DNA of 14,323 bases, taken from positions 1-14,323 of the forward strand of contig JASHQN010000099.1 of the NCBI GenBank assembly GCA_030039135.1, in the 5' to 3' direction. The position numbers and the translations under genes are program-made. The notes below the pieces were generated by a model, which was given only the letters and a program-made list of their open reading frames with translations, did not search any database and was not told the origin of the DNA. Positions 1-7,233 of the stretch are shown here, one piece after another (the stretch's first letter is position 1; every line of letters begins with the position of its first letter). This stretch comes from Thermoplasmata archaeon. GTDB lineage: Archaea; Thermoplasmatota; Thermoplasmata; Lutacidiplasmatales; UBA184.

Positions 1-1908
1 GCCATCATGTTCACCGACATGGTCGGGTCGACCGCCTCGGCCCAAGCCAACGAAGCAGAGGCGCTCAGACTCCGTGACGAGCAGGCGGCGCTGGTCCGTC
101 CCCTTTTCACGGCACACCAGGGGCGCGAGATCAAATCGATGGGGGATGGGTTCTTGGCCGAATTCGAGAGCGCTCTCCGCGCAGTCCAGTGTGCGATCGA
201 CATCCAGCAACACCTACACGAGCGGAACTCGCAGCCGGGCGTACCTCCCATTCAACTTCGCATCGGGATTCACCTCGGGGACGTCGAGCAGCGCGAGTCC
301 GACATCTTCGGCGACGCGGTGAACATCGCTTCCCGCATCCAACCACTCGCGGCCCCCGGGGGAGTTTGCATCTCGGGAGAGGTGTTCAGTCAGATTCGAA
401 ACAAGATCCCCAACAAACTCGAGAAGCTTCCGCCGGCTGCACTCAAAGGAGTGCAGACCTCGATGGACATCTACCGGGTCGCGCTGCCGTGGGCGGTTCG
501 TGACGTCCCACTCACTAAGGCCGGACCTCGTCGACTCGCCGTCCTCCCTTTTACCAACATCAGCCCAGATCCGAAGGACGAGTACTTCGCCGACGGCCTC
601 ACTGAGGAGCTCATCACTGGCCTCTCCCAGCTGCGCGAACTCCGCGTGATAGCTCGAACCTCGGTCAGCCAGTACAAGGCGACGGCGAAGCCCGTTTCCC
701 AGATTGGCCCCGAGTTGGGAGTCGATGCGGTGCTCGAAGGCAGCGTACGAAAGGCCGGCGATGACCTCCGCATAACGGTGCAGCTCATCGACGTGGAGAC
801 CCAAGAACACACGTGGGCGAAGACGTACGACCGGAAGCTCGACAACGTATTCGCCGTTCAGGGGGAGATTGCGAAGCGAGTGGCCGAAGCCTTGAGAATC
901 GGCCTGCGCGAAGCCGAAGAAGCCCGTCTCGAGTCAAGACCCCGAGTGAAGCCCGAATCCTACCTTGCGTACCTGAAAGGTCGGGCTCTGATGCACGTTA
1001 CCTCCAAGGACCGCCTGGCGGGCGCGAGAGAGCAATTCGAGCTCGCATTATCGCTGGACCCTAGCAACGCGGCGGCCTACTCCGGTCTGGCCGATGCGAT
1101 GCGAATGGTGGGGTGGTGGCACTCGGATATCCCGCGAGCGGAATGGGAGGCGAACTGCAACCGGTTGGTGACCCGCGCGATCGAGCTCGACCCGAATCTG
1201 GCGGAGGCCCACGCATCGTTAGCCCTGGGACTATGGGACGAGTACAACTATCCGGCGGCGGAGCAGGAGTTCAAGCGAGCGCTATCTCTGAATCCCAGCT
1301 ACGCCGCCGCCCACTGGGGGTACGGAATGATCCTAGAGGACGAAGGACGAGCCGACGAAGCGCTGATCGAGCTCAGGCTCGCCGAAGAGGCCGACCCTCT
1401 ATCGGCCTTGGTCCTGTTCCTCATCACGGAAGCGTTGATCTGGGCCCGCAGGCTGGACGAGGCCCGGGTCAGGATCCAGCGAGCTCGAGAGCTCGAGCCG
1501 ACCGGCAGGACGTATCACCAACTACTCGCGCGCTACCATCTCGCCAAGGGTGAGGTCGAGGCATCGGTCGAGGAGCTTCGCCAGGCGCATGAGGTCAACC
1601 CGGACGAGGTCGCCGAACCGATTCGGAACCTCCAAGGTTCCCACCTCCTAGCGCTCGGGGGGGAGAAGGAGCAGGCCCGAACACTCCTCAAGACTGTCGA
1701 GGACGCCCGGCCTTCGCCGTCCCTTGCCCACCATATCGCCTGGGTCTACGCCGAGCTGGGCGATCTCGATGGATGCTTTCGCTGGCTGGAGAAGGCTGTC
1801 GAAGATCACAGCATCGCCTTGCAAAGATGGCGCCTCGACCCGCGACGAGAGCACGTTCGTAGTGACCCGAGATTCCACGCGATGATGAAGAGGATGAACC
1901 TGGCATGA
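1..1908 (+). CDS. Class III adenylate cyclase with TolB-like and TPR domains (5' end outside window)
   Basis: Predicted to make cAMP from ATP. The reading frame is open from base 1, and the ATG at 7 falls inside the conserved cyclase motif (AIMFTDMVG), so the true start lies upstream. Numbering from that Met, the cyclase domain spans about 1-160 and keeps the expected residues: metal aspartates D4 and D47, adenine-contacting K43 and D99, and transition-state N106 and R110. Residues 176-300 match the TolB-like N-terminal domain (RRLAVLPFTNIS) found in many bacterial cyclases. From about 315 to the end there are TPR-like helical repeats (e.g. AIELDPNLAEAHASLALGL), ending in the DPRF motif common in bacterial relatives. 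No membrane segment is visible in the part present. The domain order is typical of bacteria, and the composition looks slightly less GC-rich than the neighbours, suggesting transfer. What the TPRs sense is unknown. Confidence 0.9.
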   Translation, partial: AIMFTDMVGSTASAQANEAEALRLRDEQAALVRPLFTAHQGREIKSMGDGFLAEFESALRAVQCAIDIQQHLHERNSQPGVPPIQLRIGIHLGDVEQRESDIFGDAVNIASRIQPLAAPGGVCISGEVFSQIRNKIPNKLEKLPPAALKGVQTSMDIYRVALPWAVRDVPLTKAGPRRLAVLPFTNISPDPKDEYFADGLTEELITGLSQLRELRVIARTSVSQYKATAKPVSQIGPELGVDAVLEGSVRKAGDDLRITVQLIDVETQEHTWAKTYDRKLDNVFAVQGEIAKRVAEALRIGLREAEEARLESRPRVKPESYLAYLKGRALMHVTSKDRLAGAREQFELALSLDPSNAAAYSGLADAMRMVGWWHSDIPRAEWEANCNRLVTRAIELDPNLAEAHASLALGLWDEYNYPAAEQEFKRALSLNPSYAAAHWGYGMILEDEGRADEALIELRLAEEADPLSALVLFLITEALIWARRLDEARVRIQRARELEPTGRTYHQLLARYHLAKGEVEASVEELRQAHEVNPDEVAEPIRNLQGSHLLALGGEKEQARTLLKTVEDARPSPSLAHHIAWVYAELGDLDGCFRWLEKAVEDHSIALQRWRLDPRREHVRSDPRFHAMMKRMNLA

Positions 1909-2014
1909 CCGCAGCAGGGTCGACCGAGGGTGCGTTACACTACCCGCGCCATTCCCACCCTGACTCTGGAACCACCACCTCGAGAGAGTTCGCCGGTCTG
2001 GGGTAAGTGAAAGC

Positions 2015-2097
2015 TGCCGGGGCCAGGATTCGAACCTGGGAACTCCTGCGAGAGCAGATCTTGAGTCTGCCGCCTTTGGCCGCTCGGCCACCCCGGC
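2015..2097 (-). tRNA. trnL: tRNA-Leu(CAA), uninterrupted
   Basis: On the minus strand the acceptor halves GCCGGGG (2097-2091) and CCCCGGC (2022-2016) pair perfectly, with discriminator A at 2015. The anticodon stem GCAGA/TCTGC encloses loop CTCAAGA, giving anticodon CAA (2063-2061), which reads UUG. The T arm CCAGG-TTCGAAT-CCTGG is intact, and a long variable arm (class II tRNA) is present. The 3' CCA is not encoded. It has no intron and is a useful control for the interrupted tRNA-Leu at 10692-10839, because the D-loop GGCCAA and the TTC before the T stem are the same in both. Confidence 0.97.
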
Positions 2098-2121
2098 CCA
2101 GAGTCCGGGAGGAACGCTCTT

Positions 2122-2131
2122 CGTTTAATCG
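2122..2131 (-). promoter_or_regulatory. Box A (TATA) of tRNA-Leu(CAA)
   Basis: Minus-strand GATTAAACG is the only AT-rich patch here and is centred about 29 bp upstream of the tRNA 5' end, the archaeal TBP spacing. It overlaps the TAA stop codon (2127-2125) of the upstream RNase P subunit gene. Confidence 0.65.
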
Positions 2132-2580
2132 TCTTCCGATGGCTCTTCGCTCTCCAAGCCCGCGGCCTCCTCCTCGGAGCCGGCGACCGCGAGCGCTCCC
2201 TCGTCGCGCGGCACCTCACCCGCCCGAGCCTCGGGCCCGCGCGACGGGAGCCGCGGTCCGCCGTGCACGAGCGTCCGGCGCTCCCGCCCGCACCGTAGAC
2301 AGGTGCGCACCCTATGCCCTGCCCGGAGGCGGGTCCGCGCCGTCCGGCCCTCGACCCAGTACGCCGAACAACCCCGACAGTAGAGCTCCCGGTACTCCGG
2401 AAGGATGCGGACGTTGTACCGGGTGCCCACCCGACGGGCGAGGCTCACGTACCGGTCCGCGAGGTCCGTGCGCCCTCCTGTCGCCTCGCGCTCGGCGAGA
2501 GCGAAAAGCGCGGCGATCCGTTCCCGGGCGATCCGGATCATCGCCGCGTTCCGACGTCCGCGACGCCCTCCACGCCTCAC
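2125..2580 (-). CDS. rnp4: RNase P protein component 4 (Rpp21/Rnp4)
   Basis: Subunit of archaeal RNase P, the ribonucleoprotein that trims the 5' leader of pre-tRNA; in the family it binds the RNA with Rpp29. From the GTG at 2580 the protein is 151 aa. It has a basic N-terminus (RRGGRRGRR), the helical region IARERIAALFALAE, the family signature DLADRYVSLARRVGTRYNV (about 39-57), and a four-Cys zinc site at C68, C71, C94 and C97 (LYCRGC and TCLRCG). The GTG shares four bases (GTGA) with the TGA of the upstream zinc-ribbon gene, so coupled translation is likely. An in-frame ATG at 2601 would add seven residues. The acidic tail of about 40 residues, ending EEPSEDD, is longer than I expect for the family. 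tRNA-Leu(CAA) follows 27 bp downstream. Confidence 0.9.
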   Translation of the reverse strand: MRRGGRRGRRNAAMIRIARERIAALFALAEREATGGRTDLADRYVSLARRVGTRYNVRILPEYRELYCRGCSAYWVEGRTARTRLRAGHRVRTCLRCGRERRTLVHGGPRLPSRGPEARAGEVPRDEGALAVAGSEEEAAGLESEEPSEDD

Positions 2581-2933
2581 GGGGGTTGCGGCTGTTGACA
2601 TACCGGACAGAAGACCGCGGCTCGGGAGATGATCGTTCCGCAGCGGACGCAGTACTTGCCCGACGCCGGTGCTGGTATGGGAGGCGTCGCTCCCGGCGGC
2701 GGAGCGGGCATGGCGTAGGCAGCCGGCGTCGGCACACGAGCCGCTACGGGCGGCAGAGGAACGGGCGAGACCGGCGGCCCGGCGGGTCGAGGGGGCGGCG
2801 GAAGAGGGGTCGAGCCGTCGACCTGAGGCAGGGTGAATCCACACTTGGTACAGAACAGGGCCCCGTCCGGATTGATCTCCCCGCAGTGAAGACACACCGG
2901 CACGTGGGGGGCAAGGTTAATGCCGTATTTCAC
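2577..2933 (-). CDS. Double zinc-ribbon protein with proline-rich linker
   Basis: Unrecognised small protein, 118 aa from the GTG at 2933. Two Cys4 zinc ribbons flank a Pro/Ala-rich linker: C14-x2-C17 and C28-x2-C31 (CLHCGE, FCTKCG), then about residues 40-90 rich in proline, then C95-x2-C98 and C109-x2-C112 (YCVRCG, FCPVCQ). No membrane segment is visible. Such proteins often act as adaptors, but no function can be assigned. The start is uncertain: GTG 2969, in frame, would add 12 residues, overlap the divergent gene at 2945, and have a TATA-like CTATAG (2992-2997) about 26 bp upstream. It overlaps rnp4 by four bases (GTGA) and is probably cotranscribed with it. Confidence 0.75.
   Translation of the reverse strand: MKYGINLAPHVPVCLHCGEINPDGALFCTKCGFTLPQVDGSTPLPPPPRPAGPPVSPVPLPPVAARVPTPAAYAMPAPPPGATPPIPAPASGKYCVRCGTIISRAAVFCPVCQQPQPP
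2915..2924 (+). promoter_or_regulatory. Candidate box A for the 2945 gene
   Basis: The AT-rich patch GGTTAATGCC is centred about 26 bp before the GTG at 2945, which would give a leaderless mRNA. It lies inside the coding region of the divergent zinc-ribbon gene. The match is weak and rests on spacing. Confidence 0.35.
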
Positions 2934-2944
2934 GGTCGGGTGGA

Positions 2945-3769
2945 GTGTTGAGACCTCGGTCGGTCGCACTCGTCACCCGGGACCCCGCGCTCTATAGCGA
3001 GCTCGCGGGTTTCCTGCGCGAGCGACGGCTGCCGTCGGTCAGCCTCCTACCGGGCCAGAGGATCCCGGGTCGTGTCGCGGTCGTTCTGACATCACCCGAG
3101 GAAGCCCGGGGCATCGCGCATCCTCGCGTTGTCGTGTTCGCCGAAGGCGGGGACCGCCGCGCCCTCGGTGCCGCAGTCGCCCATGCCCTCGACGCCGGCT
3201 CGCCGGACGGCGAGCTGATCGTCGGGATCGACCCAGGGCCTCGCCCCGGTTACGCGATCTTCGCGGAAGGCCGTTGCCTCGGAGAGGGAGTGCTCGACTC
3301 CCCCGAAGCCGCGGCGGGCTTCTCCGTCCAGCTCCGTCACCGCTTCCCGTCGCGGCACGTGGTGTTCCGCGTCGGCACCGGCGATCCCCCGAGCCGCAAC
3401 CGGATCGTGAACGCGCTCCTGAGTCACCAGCGGTCGGTCGAGCTGGTCGACGAGCAGGGGACCACGCCGCGGGGCCGGCGGCGTCCCCGCGACCCCGCGG
3501 CCGCCCGCTCGATCGCGCACGGACTCGGCCGTTCCGTGAGGGAGCGGCTTCCGACCTCGTTCACTCCGGGCGAGATCTCCAACCTGCAGCGCCTGAGCCG
3601 CGAGGGGAGCGGAGGCATGGTCACGATCTCCCGTTCCTCCGCCCACCGCGTCCTCCGCGGGGAGATCTCTCTCGCCGACGCGGTCGCGGAAACGATCGCG
3701 CGGACCGGCTCGCGTTCGTCCGCTACGAGCTCCGGTTCGCCCGCGCGACCTCGGCACGAACGCCTTTAA
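2945..3769 (+). CDS. Unrecognised protein, possible RNase H/RuvC-like fold
   Basis: 274 aa from a GTG start. Three parts are visible. Residues 5-85 alternate strands and helices (SVALVTRDPALYSELAGFLR), recalling a receiver-like Rossmann fold without clear phospho-acceptor chemistry. Residues 91-195 begin with VGIDPGPRPGYAIF, the first-strand motif of RuvC/RNase H-like nucleases, followed by acidic candidates D147, D169, E170 and D183, the last in a DPAAARSIA segment where RuvC-type folds carry a late acid. Residues 205-255 form a helical tail (ISRSSAHRVLRGEISLADA). The family is not one I can name, and nuclease activity is inference. It starts only 11 bp from the GTG of the divergent zinc-ribbon gene. 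Its TAA lies inside the box A of gltX. Confidence 0.7.
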   Translation: MLRPRSVALVTRDPALYSELAGFLRERRLPSVSLLPGQRIPGRVAVVLTSPEEARGIAHPRVVVFAEGGDRRALGAAVAHALDAGSPDGELIVGIDPGPRPGYAIFAEGRCLGEGVLDSPEAAAGFSVQLRHRFPSRHVVFRVGTGDPPSRNRIVNALLSHQRSVELVDEQGTTPRGRRRPRDPAAARSIAHGLGRSVRERLPTSFTPGEISNLQRLSREGSGGMVTISRSSAHRVLRGEISLADAVAETIARTGSRSSATSSGSPARPRHERL

Positions 3770-3770
3770 T
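3764..3770 (+). promoter_or_regulatory. Box A (TATA) of gltX
   Basis: CTTTAAT is centred about 25 bp before the gltX GTG at 3792 and there is no Shine-Dalgarno sequence between them, so the transcript is probably leaderless. It overlaps the TAA stop of the preceding gene. Confidence 0.6.
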
Positions 3771-3791
3771 CCGACCCGCCGTCGGGCCGTC

Positions 3792-5522
3792 GTGGCGCTC
3801 CCCTCCGATCTTGCCTCGCGAGCGCGACGGGCAGCGCTCGAGAATGCGGTCGCGCACGACGGCCCGCCCCGGGCGGCCCCGGTGGTCGCTCGCCTGCTTT
3901 CGTCGGACCCCTCGCTGCGAGGGAAGGCCGAGGAGGTCCGGTCGATCGTGGACGCTGTGGTCGCCGAAGTGGCGGCCCTCCCGCGTAGCGAGCTCGCGGG
4001 CCAGCTCGCCGCCTTGGGCGGAGCAGAGCCGCCCCCGGCCAAGGAGGCGCGCGCGGAGGGCGCGGACTTCCCCGATCTGCCCGGAGCGGTCCCCGGCCAG
4101 GTCGTGCTCCGAATGGCACCGTTTCCGAGCGGGGTGCTCCACATCGGGCACGCCCGGATGCTGTTCGCTCACGAGTACTACCGGGAGAAGTACAAGGGGA
4201 AGCTCCTGCTCGTGTTCGACGACACGATCGGCTCGGAGGAGAAGCGGGTCGAGACGGAGTTCTTCGATCTGATCCTCGGCGACTGCGAGCTGGCCGGGGT
4301 CCGCCCCGACGAGATCGTCTACAAGTCCGACCGGATCCCCCGTTTCTATCCCTGGGCCGAGCGGGTGATCGACAAAGGCGCGGCGTACGTCTGTCGCTGC
4401 CCCGCAGAGCTCCTGCGCGAGCGCCGCTCCGCCGGCATCGCCTGCCCCGAGCGTTCCCAGAGCCCCCCCGAGGCGAGGTCGGAGTGGGAGCGGATGCTCG
4501 TCGGGGTGTACGCCCCCGGCGAAGCGGTCCTCCGCCTCAAGACGGACCTGAACGATCCCGACCCGGCGTTCCGCGACCGCGTCCTCTTCCGCATCAGTGA
4601 TCTCGACCACCCGAGGGTCGGCCGGAAGTATCGGGTCTGGCCGCTGCTCGAGTTCTCGTGGGCGGTCGATGACGTGGAGCTCGGGGTCACGCACGTGCTC
4701 CGGGGGAAGGACCTCGTGATGGAGGACCGGATGGAGCGGTACCTCTGGGACCTGCTGGGGGTAAAGGGCCCGCCGTTCATCCACTGGGGCATCCTGCGAG
4801 TGCGCGAAGCGAAGGTCGCGAAGTCGAAGGCGTTCCGCGAGGTCAAGAGCGGGCTCTACGACGGCTGGGCCGACCCCCGCACCTGGTCGCTCCGTTCGCT
4901 CGACCGACGGGGGATCTCGATGGAGGCGCTCCGTGCGTTCATCCTTTCGTTCGGGATGTCGCTCGCGGACATCGAGGTCCCGGCCGAGACGCTCTACGCC
5001 GAGAATCGCAAGCGGATCGACGCGACGACAGTGCGCCGGTCGTTCGTCGCGGACCCCGTTCGGGTCGAGGTCGACGGCTACCCGTCCGGGCTCGATCGGG
5101 TCGAGCTCGCGAACCATCCGGACCGGCCCGAGCTCGGGACCCGCTCGGTTCCCGCCGGACCGGCGTTCTACCTCGCTTACCGTGACCTCGCGCCCCGGGC
5201 TGGCTCGGAGATCCGGCTGAAAGACCTGCTCAATCTCAGGCTGCCGGCCGATATCCCCCCGAGCGGGGGGACCGTGAGCGCGACCTTCACGGGACGCGAG
5301 AACAAGAAGATCCCGCGGCTCCAGTGGGTCAGCGCCGTCGGGGCGGTGCCGGTGGACCTCCTCGACGTCGAGGGTCAACGGTCGAACGGGATCGGCGAAC
5401 CGTCGCTCGCGGGTGCGGCTCCGGGCGAGATCCTGCAGTTCGAGCGCGTGGGATTCGTACGGGTCGAGAAAGACTGGGTGCCCGGCGCGACGCCGATCCG
5501 GGTCGTCTACGGGCATCCATGA
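3792..5522 (+). CDS. gltX: Glutamyl-tRNA synthetase, archaeal type
   Basis: Class I synthetase that attaches glutamate to tRNA-Glu. In archaea it is usually non-discriminating and also charges tRNA-Gln, which GatDE then amidates. The 576-aa protein is about the normal archaeal length. After an N-terminal helical extension (about 1-100), the Rossmann fold carries the HIGH motif at 117-120 (PFPSGVLHIGHARM). The KMSKS-equivalent is KVAKSK at 341-346, and the archaeal-type DGWADPRTWSLRSL follows at 357-370. The C-terminal part (about 400-576) is the beta-barrel anticodon-binding type of the archaeal and GlnRS-like branch. The GTG start at 3792 is supported by box A placement. Non-discriminating activity is a family inference; it matters here because an interrupted tRNA-Gln lies at 10867-10973. 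Confidence 0.95.
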   Translation: MALPSDLASRARRAALENAVAHDGPPRAAPVVARLLSSDPSLRGKAEEVRSIVDAVVAEVAALPRSELAGQLAALGGAEPPPAKEARAEGADFPDLPGAVPGQVVLRMAPFPSGVLHIGHARMLFAHEYYREKYKGKLLLVFDDTIGSEEKRVETEFFDLILGDCELAGVRPDEIVYKSDRIPRFYPWAERVIDKGAAYVCRCPAELLRERRSAGIACPERSQSPPEARSEWERMLVGVYAPGEAVLRLKTDLNDPDPAFRDRVLFRISDLDHPRVGRKYRVWPLLEFSWAVDDVELGVTHVLRGKDLVMEDRMERYLWDLLGVKGPPFIHWGILRVREAKVAKSKAFREVKSGLYDGWADPRTWSLRSLDRRGISMEALRAFILSFGMSLADIEVPAETLYAENRKRIDATTVRRSFVADPVRVEVDGYPSGLDRVELANHPDRPELGTRSVPAGPAFYLAYRDLAPRAGSEIRLKDLLNLRLPADIPPSGGTVSATFTGRENKKIPRLQWVSAVGAVPVDLLDVEGQRSNGIGEPSLAGAAPGEILQFERVGFVRVEKDWVPGATPIRVVYGHP

Positions 5523-5532
5523 CGAGCGACCG

Positions 5533-5542
5533 AAGGTTTAGG
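5533..5542 (+). promoter_or_regulatory. Candidate box A for the VOC-MFS pair
   Basis: GGTTTAGG lies in the short gltX-VOC gap, about 36 bp before the GTG at 5574. That would allow a leader of around ten bases. The assignment rests on AT content and spacing only. Confidence 0.4.
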
Positions 5543-5573
5543 AGCCGGCGGACGCATCGAGGGTCGGTCGCCC

Positions 5574-5963
5574 GTGCGGTTCCTCCACACCTCGATCACC
5601 GTCCGCCATATGGACGAGAGCCTCACGTTCTACACCGAGGTCCTCGGCCTTGAGTTCGAGCGGCGGCGCACGATCCCCGAGAACCATGCGGAGATCGCGT
5701 TCGTCCGTGACCCGGTAACGAACGCTCGGATCGAGCTCACGCACTGGGACGGGAAGGACGCCTTCGAGGCCGGTGAGCAGCTCGACCACCTCGCGTTCGA
5801 GGTTCCCGACCTCGACCAGTTTCTCCTAAAGGTCCGGACGAAAGGGGTTCGGGTGGCGAAGGAGCCCTACCGGCTCTCGGGCGGCTCGTCCCGCATCGCC
5901 TTCATCCTCGATCCCAACGACGTGTGGATCGAGCTCATCGAACACCCGCCGAGCACCGGCTGA
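5574..5963 (+). CDS. VOC-superfamily metalloprotein, glyoxalase I-like
   Basis: 129-aa protein made of two beta-alpha-beta-beta-beta modules, the standard length for single-domain glyoxalase I-like proteins. Residues that would form the metal site are all present: H5 (FLHTSI), E54 (RIELTHW), H72 (LDHLAFEV) and E120 (VWIELIE). This matches the His-Glu-His-Glu pattern of lactoylglutathione lyase. Because archaea generally lack glutathione, the true substrate may be another aldehyde-thiol adduct or an unrelated small molecule. The GTG start at 5574 begins the first strand directly. The MFS transporter starts 7 bp after its stop, so the pair is probably one operon, possibly linking detoxification to export (inference). 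Confidence 0.85.
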   Translation: MRFLHTSITVRHMDESLTFYTEVLGLEFERRRTIPENHAEIAFVRDPVTNARIELTHWDGKDAFEAGEQLDHLAFEVPDLDQFLLKVRTKGVRVAKEPYRLSGGSSRIAFILDPNDVWIELIEHPPSTG

Positions 5964-5970
5964 CGCGGCC

Positions 5971-7233
5971 GTGGCGGCGTCGATCGATCCGGCCGGTGCT
6001 CGCGTGCACCGCCGGTCGCTTGTGGCGGTGTTCGGAGCGACGTTCTTCGTGCGCTTCGCGTTCGGGATCACCCTCGCCGTCTTCGCGACCTACATCGCGG
6101 GCCGCTCCACGGGCCTGAGCGGCGCCGAGACCGCGCTCGTCGGCCTCGTGAGCGCGATGGCCTCGGTCGGGGAATTCTCGACCGTCCTCGTCTCGGGGAT
6201 CGTCGCCGATCGAGTGGGCCGCCTGCCGGTGCTCTTCGGCGGCATGGCCGCGGCCGCCGGCCTCTTCGCCTTGGTCGCGCTCACGCGATCCCCGTGGGCC
6301 CTCGGGGCGATCGACTTCTTCTTCGGCATCTCGAGCGGCGCGATCCTAGCGGCCAGCCTGGCGGTCATCGCAGATCGATCGGGGAGCGGGGAGCGCGGGC
6401 TCGAGATGGGCCGGTTCGACGCGATGAACCTCGCCGGATGGCTCGGCGGCTACGCGCTCGGGATCGGGATCCTCGGCGCCTTGCCGATCGCCTCGCTCCG
6501 GTACGTCTTCGTCCTCGGCGCCGCGGTCCTCCTCGGCGGGATCCTGCTCGCGGGGGTGCTGGTCCACCGGCTGCCCCGCGGGCCCTCGGCCCCGGGGATG
6601 CCGATCGGCGACATCATTCGGACCGCCTTTCGCCGCGGGGTCCTGCTCGTCACCTTGCCGTGGCTCGTGATCTACATGCTGCTCGGGTACGTGCTCGTCT
6701 TCTTCGGCTCGGGCGCGAGCTCGATCTCCTCGTCGACCGGTCTCCCGCTGACCTACATCGCGCTCGCGATCGCGGGCGGCGGCGCGCTCCTCGTGATCTC
6801 CCAGCCGAGGTTCGGCTCGCTGGCCGACCGCTTCGGCCGGCTCCGGCTGATGACGGTCGGAGTGATCGGATTCGTCGGGGCGATGGGGTTCGCGTCGGCC
6901 CTTCTCGCCTACGGGGTCCAGATCCCGCTCCTCGTGGGACTCGGCATCAGCGCGGTCGCCGCTCTCGCCTACGGCCCGGCGGCGCTCGCGTCGCTCGCCG
7001 ATCTGTCGATCTCGCTCAGCCGCGCGACGACGATGGCGATCTACTCGCTCACGATCTCCCTTGGGATGATCCTCGGATTGGTCGGAGCGACGCAGCTGTC
7101 CGGTCGGTTCGGGAACGGGGGCCTTTACCTGTTCTTCGGCACGATCGCAGCCGCGCTCGTCATCCTGACGCTGGCTCGGTACGTCGACGCGCGTTCCACG
7201 GCACCCACCGCCGCTACGACTCCGGTTCGATGA
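5971..7233 (+). CDS. Major facilitator superfamily transporter
   Basis: 420-aa polytopic membrane protein with about 12 hydrophobic segments. Both halves keep the MFS motif A in the loop after TM2 and TM8: GIVADRVGRL (76-85) and GSLADRFGRL (from about 282). That supports a proton-driven or facilitated carrier of the drug or sugar type. Substrate cannot be inferred from sequence. Translation probably starts at the GTG at 5971, giving a short polar N-terminus before TM1 (SLVAVFGATFFVRFAFGI); a second in-frame GTG at 6004 is possible. It follows the VOC gene by 7 bp and overlaps the end of the convergent CDF-like gene by 20 bp. Confidence 0.9.
   Translation: MAASIDPAGARVHRRSLVAVFGATFFVRFAFGITLAVFATYIAGRSTGLSGAETALVGLVSAMASVGEFSTVLVSGIVADRVGRLPVLFGGMAAAAGLFALVALTRSPWALGAIDFFFGISSGAILAASLAVIADRSGSGERGLEMGRFDAMNLAGWLGGYALGIGILGALPIASLRYVFVLGAAVLLGGILLAGVLVHRLPRGPSAPGMPIGDIIRTAFRRGVLLVTLPWLVIYMLLGYVLVFFGSGASSISSSTGLPLTYIALAIAGGGALLVISQPRFGSLADRFGRLRLMTVGVIGFVGAMGFASALLAYGVQIPLLVGLGISAVAALAYGPAALASLADLSISLSRATTMAIYSLTISLGMILGLVGATQLSGRFGNGGLYLFFGTIAAALVILTLARYVDARSTAPTAATTPVR

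Noticed and set aside
1909..2014. Possible small RNA between the cyclase gene and tRNA-Leu
   Set aside because: No box C/D motif, promoter or stable hairpin with a T-run was recognised; it is plain intergenic sequence.
2007..2951. 314-residue plus-strand frame across tRNA-Leu and the RNase P region
   Set aside because: Arg/Pro/Gly-rich translation that runs through a tRNA gene and opposite two zinc-site proteins with conserved Cys pairs.
3723..5516. Long open frame on the minus strand opposite gltX
   Set aside because: It is the antisense shadow of gltX in GC-rich DNA: Arg/Asp/Glu/Pro-rich, no recognisable domain, while gltX carries HIGH and KMSKS-type motifs.
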